A stretch of 64,000 nucleotides of DNA from JACCXE01 sp963718605. Lineage in GTDB: Bacteria; Actinomycetota; Acidimicrobiia; Acidimicrobiales; JACCXE01. Numbering within the stretch: the stretch's first letter is position 1; each line of letters starts with the position of its first letter. Location: NCBI GenBank assembly GCA_963718605.1, contig OY970363.1:2914001-2978000 (forward strand), written 5' to 3'. The notes below the pieces were generated by a model. That model ran no database searches. It was not told where the DNA came from and saw only the letters and a list, made by a program, of their open reading frames with translations. The position numbers were made by a program, and so were the translations under genes. Shown in pieces: positions 58,985 to 64,000 of this stretch.

Positions 58985-59812
58985 TTGAACTGGATCCTTC
59001 TGGCCGGGCTCGTGCTCGGCCCGCTCTTACTGGCGCGCGTCCCGCATCTGAAGCCCGCGCCCGGCGGCATCGTCGTGTCACCGACCGCGCCCAAGCTCGA
59101 CATGTTCGTGGACGGTCCCGCCGGCGAGATAACGGCCCAGCGGCCACAGCCGAACATGCGCGCGGACGCGGGCGTGTTGGTGACAATGGAGCCCACGGTT
59201 TCGTTCGCGTCGCCCGAAGCGCTGGACCGCATCGCGGCCGCACTTGACGACGCACCCGATCAACCGCTCGCCGTCTACCCGTGGCAGAAGTCCGCGAAGC
59301 GTTACGAGGCGCTGAGCACGTTCTTTCTCCTGGCGTCGACGATGACCACCGGCGCGTTCACCGTGCTCGGCGGCGCGCTCAAGCCCGCCCGCATCCCGAC
59401 GTCGCTGGTTGCATCGAAGGCGGGCGCAACCGGGCCGACCCGGGTGTTCGGCGGCGGGCACATCGTGGCCGAGCGCAAGTACGCCGGGGGCGCCCGTGAA
59501 CTAACCGACGGATGGACGCAGCGCATCGCGAACGCCAGCTCGGCGCAACCGCTGGCGCTCCTACTGACGATCGTGTTCTTCTACGGCGCCTCGGTCGCCG
59601 CCGTGCGCCTTATCGCCGACCCGAGCTGGAACCACTTCGGTTGGTACGCGGCCTATGTGTTCTCGATCAGCCTCTGCCTGCGCCAAGTCGGCAAGTTCGC
59701 GCGGCTCGGCGCACCGCTCTATCCGATCACCCTCGCGTTCTTCTTCTACATCGCGCTGAAGGCCTCGCTCACCATGCGCGGTCAGCGCGCCCGCGCCGCC
59801 CGTCAGCCGTAG
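58985..59812 (+). CDS. Membrane protein resembling a degenerate GT2 glycosyltransferase
   Basis: This 275-residue protein has an N-terminal membrane segment, a 150-residue soluble part and C-terminal membrane segments (PLALLLTIVFFYGASVAAVRL and YAAYVFSISLCL...). The soluble part (SPEALDRIAAALDDAP, VYPWQKSAKRYEALSTFFLL) resembles the middle of HpnB/CruC-like GT2 enzymes, but the N-terminal nucleotide-binding motif is absent and the DxD position reads TMEPTVSFAS. It may be a truncated or non-catalytic relative. TTG 58985 directly follows the previous stop. This reading is by eye only. Confidence 0.55.
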   Translation: MNWILLAGLVLGPLLLARVPHLKPAPGGIVVSPTAPKLDMFVDGPAGEITAQRPQPNMRADAGVLVTMEPTVSFASPEALDRIAAALDDAPDQPLAVYPWQKSAKRYEALSTFFLLASTMTTGAFTVLGGALKPARIPTSLVASKAGATGPTRVFGGGHIVAERKYAGGARELTDGWTQRIANASSAQPLALLLTIVFFYGASVAAVRLIADPSWNHFGWYAAYVFSISLCLRQVGKFARLGAPLYPITLAFFFYIALKASLTMRGQRARAARQP

Positions 59813-60266
59813 CTGCCTCGAGGGCGTCGAGGTCCAGGAACGCGGCTCCGGTCTCGTCTGCCACCCAGATTTCGGCGTCGATGGCCGGCTCCGGCAATGC
59901 CGTTACCTCTTCTGTTCCGCATCCGAGCGAATTGGGTCGGGGGTGCTCGTAGTTGCTCGGCACCCGCACGCCGGAACGCAAGTCGGCTCGCGCGGCGCGG
60001 AGCCGAGCGCGCATGCGGAATTCGCTCGTATGCGGAACTGACCCACCCGCATAGGTGCCGCGGCGGAGCTTGACGACGCGGCCGCGCCGCACCTCCCACC
60101 GGATCGCGTCGGCGACAACCTTGTTCGGCTGGGGGCCGAGCGAGAAGCCGTCGGCTTCGATGCGGCGTACGAGTTCGGCAACCGTGAGCGCGCGGCGTCC
60201 GTCGTGTAACAACAAGCAGATCTCGTAGCGCAGCAGCAAGCCGCCGAGCGGGTCAACCGTCCACAT
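59769..60266 (-). CDS. Hypothetical protein with N-terminal winged-helix-like region
   Basis: The 165-residue protein has a helical N-terminal part (LLLRYEICLLLHDGRRALTVAELVRRIEADGFSLG..VVADAIRWEVRRGRVVKLRRGTYAG) that reads like a winged helix with a wing at RGTYAG, then a region without clear motif. It may be a DNA-binding regulator. The gene overlaps the convergent membrane-protein gene by 44 bp, so one of the ends may be shorter. Confidence 0.55.
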   Translation of the reverse strand: MWTVDPLGGLLLRYEICLLLHDGRRALTVAELVRRIEADGFSLGPQPNKVVADAIRWEVRRGRVVKLRRGTYAGGSVPHTSEFRMRARLRAARADLRSGVRVPSNYEHPRPNSLGCGTEEVTALPEPAIDAEIWVADETGAAFLDLDALEAATADGRRGRADRAW

Positions 60267-60305
60267 GCCGGCAAGTAATAGCGAAGCGGTGTGACGAGTT
60301 GTGAG

Positions 60306-60854
60306 CTACGTGCGCGGCAAGAACACCGCGTCGCGGTAGTAGCGCAGCTCGTTCACGGAGTCGACGATGTCGCCGAGGGCGCGGTGGTTGCCCGTCTTGT
60401 TCGGGCGTTTCGAATAGATCTCGGGATACCACCGGTCGACCAGTTCCTTCACGGTGGACACGTCGACGCAGCGGTAATGCAGGTGGTCTTCGATTTCGGG
60501 CAGGTACGCCACGAGGAACCGGCGGTCGGTGCCGATGCTGTTGCCGCAGAGCGGCGCGGCGCGCTCGTTCGGCACGTGTTCTTTGATGAACGCGAGCGTT
60601 GCCGCTCCAGCTTCCTCGAGCGTGATGGTCGACGCCTTGATCGCATCGGTGAGCCCGCTCTTCGCGTGCATGTTTTTCACGATCTCGCTCATCCCGTCGA
60701 GCAAGGCGTCCTCGGTATGGATTACGAGGTCGGGCCCCTCGGCGACGATGTTCAACTCTGCGTCGGTGACCAGCGTGGCGATCTCTACGATCACGTCCTT
60801 CGTCGGATCGAGCCCCGTCATCTCGAGATCCATCCATACGAGGGCGCCGTCCAT
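60306..60854 (-). CDS. orn: Oligoribonuclease
   Basis: This 182-residue DEDDh exonuclease degrades two- to five-nucleotide RNAs and pGpG. Motifs: VWMDLEMTGLDP (Exo I Asp/Glu), GNSIGTDRRFL (Exo II) and HRALGDIVDSVNEL (Exo III His and Asp). ATG 60854 is preceded by GGAGG within 4 nt and by a TACGTT hexamer 8 nt upstream. A longer reading frame upstream is ruled out because it would cross dut. It is divergent from dut across 24 bp. Confidence 0.95.
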   Translation of the reverse strand: MDGALVWMDLEMTGLDPTKDVIVEIATLVTDAELNIVAEGPDLVIHTEDALLDGMSEIVKNMHAKSGLTDAIKASTITLEEAGAATLAFIKEHVPNERAAPLCGNSIGTDRRFLVAYLPEIEDHLHYRCVDVSTVKELVDRWYPEIYSKRPNKTGNHRALGDIVDSVNELRYYRDAVFLPRT

Positions 60855-60862
60855 ATGCCTCC

Positions 60863-60872
60863 AACGTATTCT
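60863..60872. promoter_or_regulatory. Overlapping divergent -10 elements of orn and dut
   Basis: TATTCT (60867-60872, plus) ends 6 nt before the dut GTG. TACGTT (minus strand of 60863-60868) ends 8 nt before the orn ATG. The two share TA at 60867-60868. Confidence 0.45.
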
Positions 60873-60878
60873 CGCTGC

Positions 60879-61310
60879 GTGACCACCCCGAACGTCCCCG
60901 TCGTCGGAGCGACCGTTCCGGCCTACGCGCATCCCGGTGACGCGGGCGCGGATCTCACCGCGGCCGAGTCCGTCACCCTCAAAGCGGGCGGGGGACGGGC
61001 GCTGGTTGGTACCGGCCTGCGCGTCGCGATTCCCGAGGGTTTCGCCGGTTTTGTGTTGCCGCGCAGTGGGCTGGCGCTCAAACACGGCATCACGTGTCTC
61101 AACACGCCGGGCCTCATCGACAGCGGCTACCGGGGTGAGTTGAAGGTGCTGCTGGTCAACACCGACCCGTCCGCGGACTACGAAGTCGCGCCCGGAGACC
61201 GCATCGCGCAGCTCGTGATCCAGCGCGTGGAACAGGCGACCTTCGAGTCGGTGAACGAGCTGGACGACCACCAGCGGGGCGAGGGCGGATTCGGGTCCAC
61301 CGGTGCCTGA
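60879..61310 (+). CDS. dut: dUTP diphosphatase
   Basis: The 143-residue trimeric dUTPase has motif 1 HPGDAGADL, motif 2 PRSGLALKHGI, motif 3 GLIDSGYRGEL and motif 4 GDRIAQLVI, and motif 5 RGEGGFGSTG at the C-terminus. It hydrolyses dUTP to dUMP, keeping uracil out of DNA and supplying dTMP synthesis. GTG 60879 is fixed by the leaderless -10 and the short N-terminus. The stop overlaps the fpg start by 8 bp. Confidence 0.95.
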   Translation: MTTPNVPVVGATVPAYAHPGDAGADLTAAESVTLKAGGGRALVGTGLRVAIPEGFAGFVLPRSGLALKHGITCLNTPGLIDSGYRGELKVLLVNTDPSADYEVAPGDRIAQLVIQRVEQATFESVNELDDHQRGEGGFGSTGA

Positions 61311-62160
61311 GCTACCCGAAGTCGAAGCGCTGGCGCGGTTTCTCGACGAGAAGATCACCGGCCACGTCATCGAAAAGGCGCGCGTCGCGCACATCGCGGC
61401 GTTGAAGACTTTCGACCCGCCGATCGAGGCGCTGGCCGGGCGCACAGTCAAGGCGGTGACGCGCCGCGGCAAGTACTTGCAGATCGACACGGACGGGGTG
61501 TGGCTCGTGACGCATCTCGCGCGCGGTGGTTGGATCAAGTGGCACGACACGGCGCCGACCACGCCGATCAAGCCTACGAAGAGCCCCCTCGCGTTCCGCG
61601 TCGTCCTCGACAACAAGAGCGGCTTCGACATGACCGAGATGGGCACCGACCGCCGCCTGTCGGTGTGGGTGGTGCGCGACCCGAACGACATCGAATTCGT
61701 GGCGTCGCTCGGGCCCGAAGCGTTCGATCTCGACGTGTCGAGACTCGCTCAGATTCTCAACGACGCCGGATCGGTCCAACTCAAAGGCGCGCTCGTCGAT
61801 CAACGGCTGATCGCGGGCATCGGGAATGCGTATTCCGACGACATCCTCCACGCGGCGCGCCTGTCCCCGTTCAAGAAAGCGAACAAGCTGACCGTCGACG
61901 AATTGAGCGCGTTGCACGCATCGATCGTGAGCGTGCTGACTGACGCGTTCGAGCGCAGCAAAGGTCTTCCCGCCGCGGGGCTCAAGGCTGAGAAGCGATC
62001 GGGGATGCGCGTGCATGCCAAAACCGGACAGCCCTGCCCGGTGTGTGGCGACGTCATCCGCGAGGTCAGCTTCGCCACGAAGTCATTGCAGTACTGCGCG
62101 ACATGCCAAACCGGAGGCAAGCCACTAGCCGATCGGCGCATGTCGCGCTTGTTGAAGTAG
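61303..62160 (+). CDS. Formamidopyrimidine-DNA glycosylase family protein (Fpg/Nei)
   Basis: The 285-residue glycosylase/AP lyase starts PELPEVEALARFLD after the removed formyl-Met, with catalytic Pro and Glu, has the helix-two-turn-helix segment DQRLIAGIGNAYSDDILHAARLSP, and a zinc finger with CPVC and CATC (residues about 246-268). It excises oxidised bases. Some residues (GGWIKWH) suggest a Nei-like subgroup, so MutM versus Nei is open. GTG 61303 overlaps dut. Confidence 0.9.
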   Translation: MPELPEVEALARFLDEKITGHVIEKARVAHIAALKTFDPPIEALAGRTVKAVTRRGKYLQIDTDGVWLVTHLARGGWIKWHDTAPTTPIKPTKSPLAFRVVLDNKSGFDMTEMGTDRRLSVWVVRDPNDIEFVASLGPEAFDLDVSRLAQILNDAGSVQLKGALVDQRLIAGIGNAYSDDILHAARLSPFKKANKLTVDELSALHASIVSVLTDAFERSKGLPAAGLKAEKRSGMRVHAKTGQPCPVCGDVIREVSFATKSLQYCATCQTGGKPLADRRMSRLLK

Positions 62161-62202
62161 GCGGTAGCCTGGGCGGTCTGTTCCCGCCTGGGAGGGTGAT
62201 TC

Positions 62203-63690
62203 ATGCAGCGATTGACCGGCGTTGACGCCACATTCCTTTATCTGGAAACGCCAACAACGCACATGCACGTGGCCAGTACCGCGGTGTTCGACCCCGCGGA
62301 AGTGCCCGAGGGCTACACGTTCGACCACGTGAAGGCCATGGTCGCGAACCGCCTGCCGCTGCTGCCTCCGTTCCGGCGCCGCCTGGTCGAGGTGCCGTTT
62401 GCGTTGCACCATCCGCTGTGGATCGAAGACCCGGACTTCGACATCAACTACCACGTGCGTCGCGCCGCTCTGCCGAGCCCTGGTGGCCAGAAGGAACTCG
62501 CGGAATTCGCGGCTGAAGTCATGAGCCGTCCGCTGGACCGCAAGCGCCCGCTGTGGGAGATGTACGTGGTGGAAGGCCTCGAAGGCGGCTACATCGCCAC
62601 GGTCACCAAGACCCACCACGCGGCGATCGACGGTGTGTCGGGTGCCGAACTCACCGCCAACCTGCTCGACCTGTCTCCCGAAACCATGTGGCTTGATCCG
62701 GCCGAAGACACCTGGACTCCGGAACGCATTCCGTCCGACGCCGAACTCGTGAGCTACGCGCTGCAGAGCCTGGCGCGCCAGCCACTGGCCGCGGCCAAGG
62801 CCGCTCGCCGCACCGCGGAGGCCGCGCTCAACGTGCGGCGTCGCAACCGCACGCCCGACGCGTCGCCGCCGCCCGCGCCCTTCAGTGCGCCCGAGACGTC
62901 GATCAACACGTCGATCTCGTCGCACCGCCGGTTCGCGTTCACGCAGATGAGCCTCGAAGACGTCAAGCACGTGAAGAACACGCTCGGCGGCACGGTCAAC
63001 GACATCGTGCTCGCGTTGTGTTCGGGGGCACTGCGCCGGTTCTTCGACGACAAGGGTGAGCACCCGGACGGCGCGCTGGTCGGCATGATCCCGATTTCGG
63101 TCCGCACCGAGGACCAGCAGGGCGCCATGGGCAACCGCGTCAGTTCGATGCTCGTGTCGTTGGCGAGCGACGTGGACGATCCGCTGGCGCGCCTGGCCGC
63201 GATCCGCGAGGCCACGAAGAACGCCAAGGAGCAGGACAAGGCGATCGGCGCGGACACGCTCACGAACTGGGCCGAGTTTGCGGCACCCGCGATCGCAGCG
63301 CGGGCGGCGCGGCTCTACTCGAACATGAAGATGGCCGACCGGCATCGGCCGTTGTTCAACGTGACCATCTCGAATGTGCCCGGCCCGCCGTTCCCCCTGT
63401 ATTCCGCCGGGGCCCGCATGGTCTCGATGTACCCGATGGGGCCGATCATGGACGGCGGTGCGCTCAACATCACCGTGATGTCCTACATGGACACGATGAA
63501 CTTCGGTCTCGTGGCGTGCGCCGAGACGATCCCGAACGTCGACAGCATCGCCCGATATCTCGACGAGGCCCTTGACGAACTGCTCAAACTCGCCAATGCC
63601 AAGGACGCGCCGGCCAAGGCCGCTCCCGCCAAGGCGAAGCCGGCCAAAAAGGCCGCGACGAAAAAGGTTGCGGCCGCTCCCGCGGAGTAA
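62203..63690 (+). CDS. Wax ester synthase/diacylglycerol O-acyltransferase (WS/DGAT)
   Basis: The 495-residue enzyme makes triacylglycerols or wax esters from acyl-CoA at the inner membrane face. The active-site motif is THHAAIDGVSG (HHxxxDG, near residue 144); other family landmarks are DATFLYLETPTTHMHVAS, PLDRKRPLWEMYVVEGLEGG and NVTISNVPGPPFPLYSAGARM. Unusually, it ends in a Lys/Ala/Pro-rich tail of about 30 residues (AKAAPAKAKPAKKAATKK). A GGAGGGTG ribosome-binding site (62191-62198) precedes ATG 62203, and TAGCCT (62165-62170) is a possible -10. Confidence 0.92.
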   Translation: MQRLTGVDATFLYLETPTTHMHVASTAVFDPAEVPEGYTFDHVKAMVANRLPLLPPFRRRLVEVPFALHHPLWIEDPDFDINYHVRRAALPSPGGQKELAEFAAEVMSRPLDRKRPLWEMYVVEGLEGGYIATVTKTHHAAIDGVSGAELTANLLDLSPETMWLDPAEDTWTPERIPSDAELVSYALQSLARQPLAAAKAARRTAEAALNVRRRNRTPDASPPPAPFSAPETSINTSISSHRRFAFTQMSLEDVKHVKNTLGGTVNDIVLALCSGALRRFFDDKGEHPDGALVGMIPISVRTEDQQGAMGNRVSSMLVSLASDVDDPLARLAAIREATKNAKEQDKAIGADTLTNWAEFAAPAIAARAARLYSNMKMADRHRPLFNVTISNVPGPPFPLYSAGARMVSMYPMGPIMDGGALNITVMSYMDTMNFGLVACAETIPNVDSIARYLDEALDELLKLANAKDAPAKAAPAKAKPAKKAATKKVAAAPAE

Positions 63691-63717
63691 GGTTTCCGCT
63701 CCGCAGGATTGCTTCTT

Positions 63718-63793
63718 GCGGTAGTAGCTCAGTTGGTAGAGCGCGACCTTGCCAAGGTCGAGGTCGCCGGTTCGAGCCCGGTCTACCGCTCCA
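63718..63793 (+). tRNA. tRNA-Gly (GCC)
   Basis: The cloverleaf is complete: acceptor arms GCGGTAG and CTACCGC, D-arm GCTCAGTTGGTAGAGC, anticodon stem GACCT/AGGTC with loop TTGCCAA (anticodon GCC, 63751-63753), T-arm GCCGGTTCGAGCCCGGT, discriminator T and encoded CCA (63791-63793). Confidence 0.96.
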
Positions 63794-63797
63794 ACAG

Positions 63798-63827
63798 AAA
63801 CGCCCCCGGCTTCGGCTGGGGGCGTTT
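63798..63827 (+). terminator. Intrinsic terminator after tRNA-Gly
   Basis: AAACGCCCCC (63798-63807) and GGGGGCGTTT (63818-63827) form a perfect 10-bp stem with a 10-nt loop, with short T-runs after. It lies between convergent genes and can serve both. Confidence 0.8.
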
Positions 63828-63831
63828 CTCG

Positions 63832-64000
63832 TTACTTGCGGGTGAGGAGGCTTTTGAGGAGGTCGGCGGCGGTGCGGACGAGGCCCTCGCCGAGCTCGCG
63901 GGCCTGGGCGAACATGTCACCGGCCACTTCCGTGATGCTGCCGCCCTCGCCTTCGGCCGTCAGGCGCCGCTCGAGTCCGGCGACGTCAACATCCCCGCTC
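63832..64000 (-). CDS. C-terminal end of a small helical protein (5' truncated)
   Basis: A minus-strand frame enters from the right edge and stops with TAA at 63832-63834. The 56 visible residues are predicted helical and end ARELGEGLVRTAADLLKSLL plus TRK. It has an acidic-to-amphipathic pattern like the small protein at 4941-5189 but clear homology cannot be shown. Function unknown. Confidence 0.5.
   Translation of the reverse strand, partial: SGDVDVAGLERRLTAEGEGGSITEVAGDMFAQARELGEGLVRTAADLLKSLLTRK

Noticed and set aside
60306..61691. A 461-residue version of the orn gene
   Set aside because: The extra N-terminal part is antisense to dut and fpg and has no homology; Orn proteins are about 180-200 residues and the DEDD domain starts at 60854.
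63718..63793. tRNA-Gly as an integration site
   Set aside because: No integrase, no duplicated tRNA end and no change of gene style are visible on the visible side.
1..64000. Insertion sequences, prophage or biosynthetic megasynthase genes
   Set aside because: No transposase, integrase, phage structural protein, PKS or NRPS motif was found on either strand.

Overview
The window is GC-rich, gene-dense bacterial chromosome from an actinobacterium. The evidence is a PimB-type mannosyltransferase next to ArsA/SRPBCC genes (the arrangement of the mycobacterial pimB' locus), two F420-type luciferase-like oxidoreductases, a wax-ester-synthase/DGAT, a coenzyme-B12-dependent ribonucleotide reductase, and many GTG/TTG starts. 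Class Acidimicrobiia is my best guess; this is inference without a database search. About 62 protein genes, one tRNA gene and no mobile element are visible.

Layout. 0-6.1 kb: the end of a lysine/alanine-rich protein, then a tightly overlapping operon queG - pimB-like - two small membrane proteins - SRPBCC - ArsA ATPase - small helical protein - ROK glucokinase, closed by a strong terminator. 6.3-11.8 kb: F420-type oxidoreductase, AlaC-like aminotransferase, small kinase, and a two-component pair whose regulator is fused to a nucleotide-cyclase-like domain. 11.8-16.3 kb: TetR regulator divergent from a PlsC acyltransferase, methyltransferase, ACT-domain protein, glycerol kinase. 16.3-23.5 kb: a surface-polysaccharide module (NodB deacetylase, 50-residue LAATG membrane peptide, processive GT2, secreted GH26 glycosidase) with an OmpR-type regulator and a MASE1 hybrid kinase; most of its transcription units carry a shared inverted-repeat box. 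23.5-32.5 kb: nrdJ, secreted serine hydrolase, rtcB, fatty-acid hydroxylase, cold-shock protein and small enzymes. 33.0-39.4 kb: secreted enzymes, namely a sortase-signal-bearing GH5 glycosidase and two paralogous metalloproteases; the GH5 and one protease are frameshifted. 39.3-48.1 kb: TauD-like dioxygenase, tyrosine phosphatase, UvrD-like helicase, Rrf2 regulator operon, ABC-F protein. 48.2-54.9 kb: heterodimeric ABC exporter and two tandem S53 proteases. 54.9-60.3 kb: metallo-beta-lactamase-fold enzymes, an esterase and an F420-type oxidoreductase around a second copy of the TetR operator. 60.3-64 kb: orn, dut, fpg, WS/DGAT, tRNA-Gly.

Transcription signals are unusually readable. At least fourteen genes have a TANNNT hexamer 6-8 nt before the start codon with no Shine-Dalgarno sequence, the signature of leaderless mRNAs, and two short divergent gaps use overlapping or symmetric -10 hexamers for both directions. 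The best leads for something new are the shared box of the polysaccharide module, the near-perfect palindromes inside queG and the GT2 gene, the TetR operator repeated 45 kb apart, and the cyclase-receiver-LuxR fusion.
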